64,000 bases of DNA, from assembly GCA_964019425.1 (NCBI GenBank), contig OZ025799.1:682001-746000 (forward strand), read 5' to 3'. The notes under the pieces are model-generated. The model saw nothing but the letters and a program-made list of their open reading frames with translations. It was not told where the DNA came from and made no database searches. The DNA comes from Flectonema sp. DT1601. Lineage: Eukaryota; Euglenozoa; Diplonemea; Diplonemida; Diplonemidae. The first letter of the stretch is position 1. Each line of letters begins with the position of its first letter. Both the position numbers and the translations under genes were made by a program. Shown here in pieces: positions 9,548 through 20,273 of this stretch.

Positions 9548-12500
9548 TTTTTATTATCTGAAGAACAGAACATTAGCAGATTACTCGTTTCGTTCAACTG
9601 ACGGTTCCGAGAGAGGAAGAAAGTTTGCGAAAAGAAAACTCCGGTACGGCTGTGCTTACCTGTTCAACAACGGTATAGTTGCCTAGAACAACTGCAAACA
9701 CAAGCCAAGCGCGCTCTCAGTTCAAACCAGACGCCTTCACTACTTCGCAATAGAGATGGTAGCTAACCATTACTTAGACACACTAAAGTCATACACGACT
9801 TTAGTTAAGGTTCTGTAGAAATCAGAAGAACAAAGAACAAGTTGAATCGAAGCCACGAAAAAGATTTTGGAAAGCAGAAGAGTCTCCAATGGAGAAACGC
9901 GAAATGGAATGTGTTGCCGCTTTTCGCTACCTTACAACAACAGACTACACTTTGAATAAAATACTAGTCATCTTGTATTCAAATTATTTTATAGTCTGTT
10001 ATCAGTAAGATAGTATATGTAGAAATGGTTGGGCAGGTAGATGATTGACTGCTGAACCAGTTCTTCGACTTCTGAACTAGTCCCAGAAGGAAAAAAAAAA
10101 AAAAAAAAAAATGATATTAATTTGTACTGACTATAAGCGTGACTATGACGCCTTATTATCAGTGCTATTGCTTGAAAATAAATTTGTTTGGAAAATATCA
10201 GAATAGTTAGTACAGAAACCAGTGAGCAACAAACAACGGATTGCTAGCTACGGGGAACTAACTAAAAAAAAAAAAAAAAAGGAATGCTTTAATAGCAGGA
10301 AAACTAGTAGTTTGTTGGGGATTTGTTATTGATTTGAAAAATATGAATGTCACAGAACTTTTTGCGTCCAATAGTGTACTAGTTTTTATTATAGCCCTGC
10401 TTTTGGCAAATCGAGTGGAATTTGTTCCCAGTTTTTTTTTTTTTTTTTTTGAATCATCAGATGTACAGTAAAACTTTACTAAGAAGAGTGTCAGAATTAA
10501 GAAAAAGGATATCGGAGTTATCACTGACATGGTTATCCTTTTTTTTCTATTTGAAAGAAACAATAACAAAAAATATTATTGTTTAGCTACTGTTGACACA
10601 CTCAAGTATTACGATACAGTTCGTCACAAGACAGTGACCGCATAGAAAGAAGAAAGAAAGTTATCACCAGACTCCATACACAATGGGAGTGGGAAGGATG
10701 GGTCAACCGTAAGTCCGCACTGGACTGACGGCGTACAACAACAACAACACCAACGGGAGACAAAAAAAAGTCATACCATCTCACTGTAAGAAAGAGTACG
10801 ACGCGGGGCAAATAAAAGTGACAGAACTAAACCTATACAAAAAAAAAAAAAAAAAAAACAAGATCCACTACAACCAGCCTGTTTGCTGTTGTTCAACGTA
10901 GCACACTAGAATTGCAAGCAGTCTACAGTGTGATGCTACACTCAACCTACAAACAGGGCTAATAACTCTGCTAGTTTATATCACATCCAGAGACAGTACT
11001 CGTCTCTGGTATACGAACCAACTCGATAATACCAACACACTTCGATCAAAAGAATTAATAATAGGGCAAAGAACAAGAATAAAGTCCCTATCCGTTGAAG
11101 GCAATTTATTAGTTCCATTGGCTTCGTACCTTTGAACATCAGTAATCCACTTCTGGGAGGGAGACTACAAGGCACAACACGAAAGCTGCAAACACAAAGA
11201 CTTATAGATAGAAAAGTGTCATGAGAAATATTGCCGTGGGACTTATTATTGGCAAAGTGAATCTTGTCAAAGTCTGTTACGCAATCAGAGATTGATTGTA
11301 GTTGCAGAGAAAAGGATAACTTAGAACCTCACTCGTTGTTCTGATGTCACAAGGTGGGCTAAAAGCTATCGAATCTGAATATTACATATCTGAATATTGC
11401 GGACCTTCACACTATCACATTAACCAACACACGCAGTCTCATAAGTAGTGTTGTTTTTGAGCACTAAAAACGCCAAACTAATGTTTGTTGTATTTTTTCA
11501 GCCAACAAGATTGTTCAGTGTAAAATAGAAAAAAAAAAAAAAAAGAATCAGGAAAGTTGCAAACATAGAAAAAAAAAAAAAAAAAAAAAAAAAAAGCTTT
11601 AACGAGCTGCCATGCCCTAGGCAAGCTGTTGTAAGTTCGGCAACGCGATCTTGTAGAGTAGGGGGGAACTTAATGAATAAATGAACACAAAATAACTTAA
11701 TAACAACAGTTGTCTCGACGTTTGAATGCCAGACTGAATAAGATATAGTACGAGCGTAGCCATACCCGCAAGTAGTATAAGAATGTAATTTTTTTTTCCC
11801 CCTCTCCCTTTATTTTTTTTAAATTGATAGTTATAAGGTGAAATAAAACCTTCCCGATTTTAGAATCATTTCAGAGATTACTTACTTATCCGAGTACCGA
11901 ATGAAAGTTTTTTTTCTTCTTTTTTTCTAAATTTTTTTTTTAAAGTTCGTTTGTTTAGCGATTGTACTTTAACATGAGTTGAGATATCAAGAAGACCCCT
12001 CTTCGGGTGAATAAGTTACAACGCTACAGACACTGAACTCCGTCTAATTAAAAAGATCCTCACGAAAAAAATTTATGATGACTCTCTCCTTATCGTATCA
12101 ATTACTTCTACTGAATTTTCGTTTTTACAAATAAATCTAATCAGCGCTATCAATGAACCAAATGAGAAAAAATAAAAATAATTAAAAAAAAAAATAAAAA
12201 AAAAAGGCAAAAACACATATTTACATACTTAGATTGTTTTGAGTGGTTTGCCTAAAAACCACACATTAACATATTTATAAAAAATAAAATTACGAAGATA
12301 AGATACCCTCATAGAATCGAATAGGGAAAGACGGAGTCAATTCATATTGAAAAAAAAAAAAAAAAAAAAAAAAAAAGATGGTTCAGAAAGTTCCATATCT
12401 GGGATTTCTTCTGTCGCCTGCACGAGGCTTTTTTAAAAGGTTAGCGTTTAAAAAAAACTTTCAGAAAACTGGTACTCGGGGTAGACCTGAGTGAATGCTT

Positions 12501-12585
12501 CTCTCTTATGGATGTCGCAGGTTGTTTTATTTGCCATGCTATTCAGATTGAACAAAAAAAAATAAAACAAAAAACAACTCCTCTC
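9548..12585. other. Intergenic (gene desert, right part)
   Basis: Two more minus-strand frames carry a hydrophobic segment: 10258-10530 starts ATG with ITPISFFLILTLFLVKFYC, and 10981-11175 holds LFLFFALLLILLIEVCWYY but lacks an ATG. They share no obvious sequence with the frame at 9338-9545. Many A/T homopolymers (10090, 10264, 10434, 10840, 11530, 11570, 12351). No recognised gene. Confidence 0.45.
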
Positions 12586-13617
12586 TCATCCAAAAGTTAA
12601 TATTTCAGGTTCAAGACTATCGACACTTCCAAATGAGGATCCCTGCTGAATAGGAAGGTCGCATATCATTACAATTTCTTCAGGTCCCCCTCCACCATCC
12701 TGTTGAGACCAATCAACTAGTGATAGAGGAGATGTGGGTGACCCGATGGCAGAACCTTCTTCTTCTACAAGAGCGCAGTGTGCGAGGATACAAGAGCCGT
12801 ATCTCGCAATTGCGTTTTTATCTTTTAAAAATGACGGAGACAAGACAGGATCTTCCGGAGTTGTATTCGTTGATTCAAAACATTCACCAAATGATGAAAT
12901 ATTAAGTGAAGCTCCAGGAGGAAGAGTCTTCGATAATGGAATGCCTGTACTCTGACCCAAACCTGAACCTGGACAGAATAACTGAGTCGCTGGTAGCTCA
13001 ACAACTTCTGCTGCTAGACTGGAATTCTCACTCGACGAATTCTCACTGGAGGTACCTGAACAAATAACTGCACCGAATTCTGTTACGGGTACTTGAAGCT
13101 CTTCCATTGGAAGTGAGCAGAGAGACCAATTTGAAACACTTCCAGTTTTATTATTTGGATTCTTTGCGCATGCAGTTGGCGGTGAAGCAACTAATTCCAT
13201 CATTTTTGGTGACGTCATTGATGCTATTTTAATAATTTCTACGGGAAGACTTTCAACACTTTCTATTGAAGCCCTTCTTTCTTTAATAAGGCAATTAACA
13301 GTGTTATGAAGTTCTTTCATTGCGTCGTGACACTCAGATCTCGAGTCCTCTTCTGTTTCATCATCGACTGTGTCGGTGTCGAGACCAGAAAACTGAGATT
13401 TCTTTTTATTGTTAAAAGAAAAAACCGATCTCTTATAGTTAATACTGCTGACGAGTTCACCGAAAACCTCCGATCCAGGTGTTTCAGAATTGTAACTTTC
13501 AGCTGTCATATGCGAAGGCTCCCTACCGAGTCCTGATGCCGCTTCACTCGTAATGTCAAATACATCTGCGACATCTCTCGGGAGGTAAGGAGTCTCAACG
13601 GCGACCTCTGCGTTCAT
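12586..13617 (-). CDS. Serine-rich acidic protein of unknown function
   Basis: 343 aa from the ATG at 13617 (an upstream in-frame TTG is not used). It is rich in Ser, Glu and Thr, with no signal peptide, membrane segment or domain that I recognise. SENSSSENSSL near the middle is a short imperfect repeat, and residues about 50-75 are basic (KRSVFSFNNKKK). Much of it is probably disordered. Codon use looks like that of neighbouring genes and the frame is uninterrupted over 1 kb, so it is likely real. ATTAACAG, 17 bases before the ATG, matches the acceptors used by introns elsewhere in the window. Function unknown. Confidence 0.7.
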   Translation of the reverse strand: MNAEVAVETPYLPRDVADVFDITSEAASGLGREPSHMTAESYNSETPGSEVFGELVSSINYKRSVFSFNNKKKSQFSGLDTDTVDDETEEDSRSECHDAMKELHNTVNCLIKERRASIESVESLPVEIIKIASMTSPKMMELVASPPTACAKNPNNKTGSVSNWSLCSLPMEELQVPVTEFGAVICSGTSSENSSSENSSLAAEVVELPATQLFCPGSGLGQSTGIPLSKTLPPGASLNISSFGECFESTNTTPEDPVLSPSFLKDKNAIARYGSCILAHCALVEEEGSAIGSPTSPLSLVDWSQQDGGGGPEEIVMICDLPIQQGSSFGSVDSLEPEILTFG

Positions 13618-14322
13618 TTTTGTTTGCTTTGTTGCTGTTAATGTCAATTATATTATTATTATTTTTTTTTTTTTAAATATCAAAAAAACAAAATTTAATA
13701 AAATCAGTAGTTACGACACAAAACCTCTAGAAGTCAAAAACATCTGAGAATGTGACTGGCTGGCAGAACGCAACATGAAGCTCAATGGAATATGTATAGA
13801 GCGCAAGGGGTTGCCGTAGACAGGGCTTTCGTGAAAAACGACTGACACCAATGGTCAGTAAAGAAGAGTGAGAATAGAAAATACAGCCAAAAATAGACCA
13901 CATTATCTGATCTACTTAATTGAACGATTTCGTCAAATTTGTGGCTTCAAAAACTACAAATTTGAGATACTTTACATCCGATCCGAATAACTAGAATCGT
14001 GAGAGAGTGTAAAAGGAAATTATGTTTCGTTTTTAAGGGAAAAATAAAACAACAAACAAAGCAAGGGGAAAAAGTTTGTGCAGCTGTGGATAAATATTCC
14101 ATTAAGGTTCTGGAGTAAACAAAAGACCTCTCTCGGATATTTTTTACCCACGACAAAAAAAAAAAACTTTTATTCGTTTGACGCATTGCGCAAGTACAGA
14201 AATAGAACATTACCTCTGAAAAATGACACTTCTCGATAGTGACTCAGAGTAAATAAAGAATATGGATAAAGAAAGAGATAACTTCCAGTTAATCGCCTAT
14301 GAATGAAAAAAAAAAAAAAAAA
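13618..14322. other. Intergenic, no gene recognised
   Basis: 5' flank of the serine-rich gene. It holds a T-run at 13661-13674 and an A-run at 14305-14322. Short open frames show no family features. Confidence 0.5.
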
Positions 14323-14476
14323 ACCATTCAGATTAACCTTATGTTTCGTTGAACGCAGTTGTTGAACGCAGACAAAATCCTGTCGCACGGGGAAAATAAA
14401 TCATGACCATAAGAAATAATCGGTTTTCAATCTAATGAATAGTTTCTTCTCCGACTACGTCGGTACAAAAAAAAAA
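14323..14476 (+). repeat. Dispersed repeat B, copy 1 (SINE-like, poly-A end)
   Basis: About 150 bp, shared with 26419-26563. Both copies start CCATTCAGAT and end AATAGTTTCTTCTCCGAC, a 3-base loop, GTCGG, then T-R-C and a poly-A run. The CCGAC/GTCGG hairpin is kept although the loop differs (TAC versus TTC). Middle parts are more diverged. The poly-A tail points to retroposition. Confidence 0.6.
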
Positions 14477-15755
14477 CTGAGATTTTACCACATTCTCTAT
14501 TTGTCTGCTACGATGTTATCATTCGCTTTCTACAGATTAAAATTACAGCTTTTGTCGAGCTACATTTTTAATTAAAAAAAAAGGGGGACAGAAGTATAAA
14601 GAGAACAAAGGAAAATAAACTATATTCATCCCCTTAATGAGTACTGGTACTAGTGACTCATTGGAAACAAAAAAAATGGGACGAAGAGGGACGAAGAGGT
14701 TAGACGGTATTCGCCTTAGGCGTGCTATGAATCGTTTTAGATACGTATCAGAAGCTTACTTCACCGCAGTCACAGAGCACCGTAACATGTCATCAAAGCT
14801 ACGTAGGGGTGCAGTACACTAGATTGACACATAAAAAGCTCTAAAAAAAAAAAAAAAAAAAACAGAAACAGAATAAATAAATGAAAAGAGTGAAGAGCCC
14901 ATAAATTTGAGAGCCTCTATAAAACTGACTCAAAACGAACGATGCGATATAAAAAAATAAATAAAACTTTTTTTTTTTTTATAAAGCAAAGTTTTAAAGC
15001 ACTTTGATGTGACATCATTCCCACTAACAGCGCTGATCAAGCTCTGAGAGCTTTTGTTTCGATGCAGATTTGCAACTGTTTTCAGGTTCTCAAAAAAAAA
15101 AAAAAAAAGTGGTGGATGGGAAAGTTCGGGTCGGTATAGAAATAACTGATGTAAGTTAATGCAATCGAGTTTTGATCGGTAAAAATTAAATTAACACCGC
15201 GTAAAAAATAACAATAAAATCAACCCTGGTTTTATTCTCTCGGAGTCAGTGGAACCACATAACTGATGCCAAACGATCATCGAAAAAAGGGAGAGCAGGC
15301 GCACGTAACCAAACGAGCAACAACTTAAAGTTAAACTAGCTGCCTAGTTTAACCACAACTAACTTCACAACTGTTAGTCACACTCACGAACTGGGAGGGA
15401 AGGTGGGAACTGGCAATCGAATACCAGAATTTATTCTTTTTCTTTTTTCTTTGCAAGAATCAGCGGTTGGGGAAGTCACATGAGTCAGCCTAACAGTCGG
15501 AATAAAAGATAAAGAACGGAGATGAACACACCAAACATGAACCACTCCAGATGTAACATAACAACAGCTGTGTTACTTATGAAGTAGACATTCGGGTATT
15601 CTGAAATTATCATAAGCTATATTAGTGGTTCGAAATACGTTGTTTTGAGAAATAAAAAAAAACCTTAAAAACACATTATAAAAGATTAAAGAAGTCAGTC
15701 AGAAACAACAACAAAAAAAATTTGTTTTTTCTATTTTATAAAAAAGTCGACGAAT
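14477..15755. other. Intergenic; one small basic ORF of doubtful status
   Basis: A plus-strand ATG at 14637 opens 61 codons of very basic sequence (KKMGRRGTKRLDGIRLRR). It would be the only plus-strand gene in the window and has no match I know, so I do not call it. Otherwise A-runs at 14843 and 15093 and AT-rich sequence. Confidence 0.45.
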
Positions 15756-16316
15756 TCAACTCATGACCTGAAGATGTGTCTCAGAATGTGATGATGATGA
15801 CGGAAATAACCAAAAAGAGTCAATCACAGCAGCCATTAGGGAGATGATGTGAACTACGGCAGACGCGAATTGCACAATCGATGCTGTGCAATGATGAAAT
15901 GTGTCATGAGCCTTCCAAGTATTGAACTCACATCTAGTGATAATAACACCAGATTTCCCAATGCTGATGCTGAAGACGTAGAAACTCAACAGACTTCCTA
16001 TTTGAAGAGAACGATACACCGCTGGGTCAATTTCTGTTTCATCAGCTACGAGGATGTAGCTTAGAAGCACAGTACTGTTTTTGGATATTAATTTATCATT
16101 TGAAATACACGATGGATTCACCAATTGAACGAACGATAGAAACAAAACATACATTATCACCGATAGTACGAATGCCACCAACTCTGGTATTCTCATGGCT
16201 GTCATCTCTCCTTCGTGTTCAACTCCAAGACCGAATCCGACTAAGAAGAAAAACAGAGACAGGAACATAAATACAAATATCACTTTACGTGATCGAGGAG
16301 TTCCAAAACACGTCAT
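15756..16316 (-). CDS. Small four-helix membrane protein, unknown
   Basis: 186 aa with four probable membrane helices: about 12-31 (IFVFMFLSLFFFLVGFGLG), 44-65, 104-120 and 147-170. Helices 1-2 are joined by a short loop with EHEGE, and the loop between 2 and 3 holds NSTV, a glycosylation sequon. The C-terminus is Ser/His-rich and polar. The size and four-helix plan resemble tetraspan-type proteins, but the CCG motif of tetraspanins is absent and I cannot name the family. An acceptor-like TTCTCAG lies just upstream of the ATG. Confidence 0.65.
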   Translation of the reverse strand: MTCFGTPRSRKVIFVFMFLSLFFFLVGFGLGVEHEGEMTAMRIPELVAFVLSVIMYVLFLSFVQLVNPSCISNDKLISKNSTVLLSYILVADETEIDPAVYRSLQIGSLLSFYVFSISIGKSGVIITRCEFNTWKAHDTFHHCTASIVQFASAVVHIISLMAAVIDSFWLFPSSSSHSETHLQVMS

Positions 16317-16531
16317 ATTCCTACTTTGTGTACATCTGAGAAGTGAAGTAATAAACAGACTACCAGACTACTGTAATATTTTCAAAACTAATTCGATATT
16401 CTGAATTAATACGACAGGAAGTCAATAAGATAAAAGCGAGTTCAGTCTCACTGGTTGACTTTATCCAGAATTCGTAATTTACCTCAACTCACAACTACCT
16501 ACTCGATTAGTATAAAAAAAGTTCCAAGCGA

Positions 16532-18157
16532 CTACGCTAGTCTGATGGCATCGAGAGCTGCAGAAAGAAGTCGCTGTCGGGCTACTTTCTGACTTTTTGA
16601 TTTTTCTTTGAATGCACGAAGGATGTTTGGGGCACTGACGTCAAGTTTTTCTGGAACTTTTGAATTTGATTCCATCAGTGGGTCTCTGTGTGGCTCGTCT
16701 ACTAGTTTATGAGAAGGAGGAGAAGACAGAGCTGAAGAAAGAGATTGCCTTCTCGACTTCGGCTCTTGACGTTTGATATTAACAGGAGCATCAGATGAAG
16801 CAATTCTACGAAGTATGTCATCAAGGTCTGTTTCCGTTGGTATTTTCGGCTTTTTCGAAATTGTTTTCTTCACCTTCGGTTCACCTTCAGATTTACTGAT
16901 TTCAGTAAAATTATCTTCCAATTGAGTACTCTCTTCAATTGCAAAATCTCTTATTTTATTCTTCATATCAGTCGTAACAGTTAGACCAATTCTAGACATT
17001 GATTCTTGTAGGTCGATAATACTCTGTGTTTTACCACATTTCATATAGACTTCAATTAGCATTTCGTATAACATCACAGCCCGAGTGTGCTTAGAGAGAA
17101 TTGCCTGTTTTAAAGTATCTTCAGCGAGGACTACGAGACGTTCTTTTACAGGATTTGTTGAAACAGCTGCGACATCTCTAAACATCATTAAGATGATGAT
17201 GTAAGTTGAAGTGTTTGGGATGACACCCGAGCGACTCATTCTACTTGTTTGAAATAAGAATTGTTCCAAGTCACCAGCCTTGCGATAAACTCTGAATAAT
17301 ATATTCCAGTGATTTACGTGATTCAGCCCTTGGTGTAGTAGCTGCTCATGGAAGTCAGATGCTGGTAGTACTTCACCCCTGTGTATACAGCAACCTATTA
17401 AAGCTAATATAACAGAAACATTCTGATCAAGTGGTCTCTTAAGTTTCCATAATCGACAGTTTTTACCAATAGCTAGCAATAGTCTTCTTCCTTGTGCAAA
17501 GTCACCGCAGCAGCTTAACGCCGATGTTATTGTTGCTGCGTTGGCTGGGATCCCATCTGCAGATAAAGCACGTAATGCGTGTCTAACTAAAGAATTTCCG
17601 TCTGTTCCTTTGGTTGTTGAGATCAGCACTAGTAGTGAGTTGTACGTTCCAGTAGTTGGCTTTAATCCTCGTTGGACCATATCCGATCGAAACTTCTTCC
17701 AATTCTCATCGTCTCCTCTCTTAGCGTGAACCATAAGCAGATTATCAAAGAATCCGGCAGTTGGTTTTATGTTATTTTTTATCATCGAATTATAGATCTC
17801 CCTACAGAGAGAAGGAACACCAAACCAGGTATATAAAATAGATTGAACTTCCCTTGTCTTTGGTCCGATTGTACAATTTCTTTTTTGAAGTCTTCCAACG
17901 TCGAGAGTTATTCTATATGTTAAATAATTACGTTGAGTGTTTTCCAATCGAAGGTATCCACCAGACTTCTCACTGTAAGGTCGGATGAAGGCATGATGGA
18001 GGTATGACGCTGTGGCTGTATCACTTAGATCGACGGGCATTTTTGACTCATCCAACGATATAGGAATATTAATTTCATGATTCCGTTCAATTGACAGTCG
18101 CATAGCCCCAGGAGGCCTTGCTAAAGTGTTTGACAACAATAGACGACTGACTCTCAT
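16532..18157 (-). CDS. Pentatricopeptide repeat (PPR) protein, probably organellar
   Basis: 541 aa. The N-terminus (MRVSRLLLSNTLARPPGAMR) is basic, hydroxylated and lacks acidic residues, as in mitochondrial presequences. PPR helices follow: residues about 118-150 (CREIYNSMIKNNIKPTAG), 152-185 (WKKFRSDMVQRGLKPTTG, TYNSLLVLIS), then more diverged units at 187-222, 265-300 and 300-330 (SRMSRSGVIPNTSTYIIIL). PPR proteins bind single-stranded organellar RNA for processing, stability or translation. The last 140 residues are charged and likely disordered (KKTISKKPK, SRRQSLSSALSS). Repeats are too few and diverged to predict an RNA target. Confidence 0.85.
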   Translation of the reverse strand: MRVSRLLLSNTLARPPGAMRLSIERNHEINIPISLDESKMPVDLSDTATASYLHHAFIRPYSEKSGGYLRLENTQRNYLTYRITLDVGRLQKRNCTIGPKTREVQSILYTWFGVPSLCREIYNSMIKNNIKPTAGFFDNLLMVHAKRGDDENWKKFRSDMVQRGLKPTTGTYNSLLVLISTTKGTDGNSLVRHALRALSADGIPANAATITSALSCCGDFAQGRRLLLAIGKNCRLWKLKRPLDQNVSVILALIGCCIHRGEVLPASDFHEQLLHQGLNHVNHWNILFRVYRKAGDLEQFLFQTSRMSRSGVIPNTSTYIIILMMFRDVAAVSTNPVKERLVVLAEDTLKQAILSKHTRAVMLYEMLIEVYMKCGKTQSIIDLQESMSRIGLTVTTDMKNKIRDFAIEESTQLEDNFTEISKSEGEPKVKKTISKKPKIPTETDLDDILRRIASSDAPVNIKRQEPKSRRQSLSSALSSPPSHKLVDEPHRDPLMESNSKVPEKLDVSAPNILRAFKEKSKSQKVARQRLLSAALDAIRLA

Positions 18158-18390
18158 CTTGATTTAGTGTTTGTTGCGAAGAGACATCGTAAAAAGAAAA
18201 AAAAAAAGTCTTATCAATTATTCATTTTTTTTTTTGACCTGTTTTGAACGAAAGTTATCCAAGTCAGAGACTTCTTTTCCGAAACTGTTCCCAAGTGTCA
18301 AAACCCTCGAAATTATCCCCATTTTCTGTTTCAGGAGATAACACAAAGGGCTTTGAATCCCTCAAAAACGACAACAATAATTTCTTTTTA

Positions 18391-18952
18391 GGGGGCCATC
18401 ACTGGTATAAAAAGCTAGTACTTCGCCTGACGACAAAATTCCGGCACTTTGATGCTCGGGTCCGGTTTTGTCTCACTACCGACAATATGAATGTATTATT
18501 TAATAAGATGCTAAAATCCAAAATAATGCGGAGTACTTGCATTGCAGTGATCTGCAGTCAAAGTGAAAACACTCCAAAAAAGACTCTCAACAGATCAGAT
18601 ACACTGGTTAATTCTAAAAAAAATTTGATAAATACCGATTCGGTGTTTATCAAACTTGTACCCCTTTAAAGGGGTCTAAGAATGATTTCTACTATTTTTC
18701 AAAATAATGGGTTACCTGCCAAAGCATCCGAAATAATTACCCCCTTACATGGTTTTTTTTTTCTTTTTAAGGCACCTTTTCGGGTGTAGAAAAAAAAAAA
18801 AAAAAACTTTTTTAAAAATGTCTACCCGGAATGCTAAGTCGACGCCCACAATCTCAATGGACAAATCAAAATTCGCACTGATTTTTTTGATTAGACTCTG
18901 GCAGTTAGGATAAATAATTTGTGTCGCTCAAAAATGGGTGATGGCCCCCCCC
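18391..18952. mobile_element. 562-bp MITE-like element, TA target duplication
   Basis: The left end GGGGGCCATCAC is inverted at the right end as GTGATGGCCCCCCCC, and both are flanked by TA (18389-18390 and 18953-18954). This fits a Tc1/mariner-type miniature element. Inside are a near-perfect palindrome at about 18627-18657 (TTTGATAAATACCGA and its complement with one mismatch) and a perfect one at about 18659-18674 (ACCCCTTTAAAGGGGT). There is no transposase. A stretch near its right end (18880-18925) recurs in diverged form at 19268-19320. Confidence 0.5.
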
Positions 18953-18954
18953 TA

Positions 18955-19038
18955 ATTCAGTATCATTAGAAACAAACAAACAATTAAACAAAAAAAAAAA
19001 AAAAAAAAAAAAAATCTGTATAAGAACATTATTCAAGT
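18955..19038. other. Spacer with long A-run
   Basis: AT-rich, with an A-run at about 18990-19014, between the MITE-like element and the duplicated gene end. No gene seen. Confidence 0.5.
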
Positions 19039-19256
19039 CACCTCCGTGTAATGTACACGGTGGGGAAAGCGTTACAGCTTTTAAGAAGTGATACTGTGTT
19101 TTGGTTTTGTTAAATTATGTGCTAGTACAAAACCCTGTCAGTAATAATTACATACCTCCAGTTGTCTTACAATGCATAGCCAGTATCCTTACGGGGGGCT
19201 ACGAATCATCAATCGACTTTGAGTTTCGGGATGATATTTCGGAGGGAGACTAATTG
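19039..19256 (-). pseudogene. Partial duplicate of the 3' end of the methyltransferase-like gene
   Basis: The stretch matches 19500-19745 of the neighbouring gene, covering the end of exon 1, the intron and exon 2. A block of about 65 bases spanning the intron is almost identical. Relative to the gene, the copy has lost six bases before the GTATGT donor, lost a few coding bases around the GYERI codons, and lost 11 bases in exon 2, which breaks the final VYITRR. Upstream exon 1 sequence and the start codon are absent. Because the intron is retained, this is a DNA-level duplication and not a retrocopy. Confidence 0.8.
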
Positions 19257-19267
19257 GATTTCGTCGA

Positions 19268-19320
19268 TTTCTTTTTTTGGATTAGATCCTGGCAGCTGTG
19301 CTAAATAGCTTTTGTCACAC
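19268..19320. repeat. Diverged copy of the right part of the MITE-like element
   Basis: The order GATTAGA, CTGGCAG, TAAATA, TTGTGTC or TTTGTCAC is shared with 18890-18925. The match is about 45 bases with several differences and stops before the terminal inverted repeat. Confidence 0.35.
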
Positions 19321-19414
19321 GTCATCATCAACGACATGTGCGGCATCAGAAGAAAAAAAAACTTAGCTCAAAAAAAAAATAATAATAGAAATCCATCGAT
19401 AGTTTTATTGTAGT

Positions 19415-19480
19415 AAGGAAAATTCTCCGTTGCTACCCCAAATCTTTTTTTTTTTATGTAGGCAACGGAGAATTTTCCTT
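19415..19480. terminator. 19-bp perfect stem-loop just after the methyltransferase-like gene
   Basis: The left arm (19415-19433) and right arm (19462-19480) are perfect inverted complements of 19 bases (AAGGAAAATTCTCCGTTGC) around a 28-base loop with a T-run. It begins 27 bases after the stop codon, so it lies in the 3'UTR of the transcript. Role unknown: possible mRNA 3' end or stability element, or a small foldback element. Confidence 0.5.
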
Positions 19481-19506
19481 GTAGTAACATTATTTCATAA
19501 AAGTAA

Positions 19507-20273
19507 TCACCTGCGTGTAATGTACACCGTGGAGCTACTGTGGGGAAGCGTTACAGCTTTTAAGAAGTGATACTGTGTTTTGGTTTTGTTAAATTATGTG
19601 CTAGTACAAAACTCTTTTAATAATAATTACATACCTCCCTTACCAGTTGTCTTACAATGCGTTCATAGCCAGTGTCCTTACTTGGGGCTACAAGCATTAT
19701 CAAAGAGCCGACTCTGCATTTTGGGATGATATTGCGGAGGGAGCCTAGGGCATTGGAAGTTGTTTTTGGATCATCCATTTGGAAATATAAAAAGTCAATT
19801 GACTCAGTTGGGACTTGACTTGGATCAGTTGCTAATTCAAACACGTGTTCGGAGTCTTTTGCTTTCAAGTCGCAGACCTTTCCACTGCAACTACTTTGTG
19901 AAAACCAAAGCTTTTGATACATCGTCCACTTTGTTAGTAACGTATCGACATCAGAAGATATTTGATTTCCCACAAAGTAGCCATTGTGCTTTCCCTCCTT
20001 TTGTAGTTGCAGTCCAAAGGATAAAACGTCGTTTGAAGGCACATCTAGTGAAGGCAATATAATGCTAGTACTCTCTGTTTGCTTACTAAGTGGGTCATCT
20101 CCTTGTTGGTGTTGAATGTTTTGCTTTAATTCATTTTTTATCGAAGCCAATTCTTTCAGCATATCATTCAAACCCTTCTCTGCCTGACTTTGTTGTGAAT
20201 GCTGTACGTAAAACCATATTACCAACACAACAACAACCCAAGGAGCTATAATATTGATATTCATGTTTGCCAT
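19507..20273 (-). CDS. Membrane-anchored methyltransferase-like protein (2 exons)
   Basis: I join exons 20273-19635 and 19572-19507 across a 62-base GTATGT...CACAG intron, giving 234 aa. Without the splice the frame runs into CNYY and stops. With it, the end reads VREYHFLKAVTLPHSS then STVYITRR, a sensible final strand. Residues 8-24 are one membrane helix (IIAPWVVVVLVIWFYVQ), followed by a short coiled coil (30-55), so a type II protein with the domain in the lumen or outside. The C-terminal part (ESIDFLYFQMDD, ALGSLRNIIPKCRVGSLIMLV) resembles the later half of a Rossmann methyltransferase of the FkbM/MT_24 kind. I do not see the glycine-rich SAM motif, so activity is doubtful. A partial duplicate lies immediately downstream. 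Confidence 0.7.

Noticed and set aside
14637-14822. Small basic plus-strand protein of 61 residues
   Set aside because: No known family, opposite to all other genes, and part of it is an internal 11-base duplication; not enough support to call.
18244-18669. Plus-strand 141-codon frame
   Set aside because: It crosses the left end of the MITE-like element and ends in the palindromes; no recognisable protein features, and all supported genes are on the other strand.
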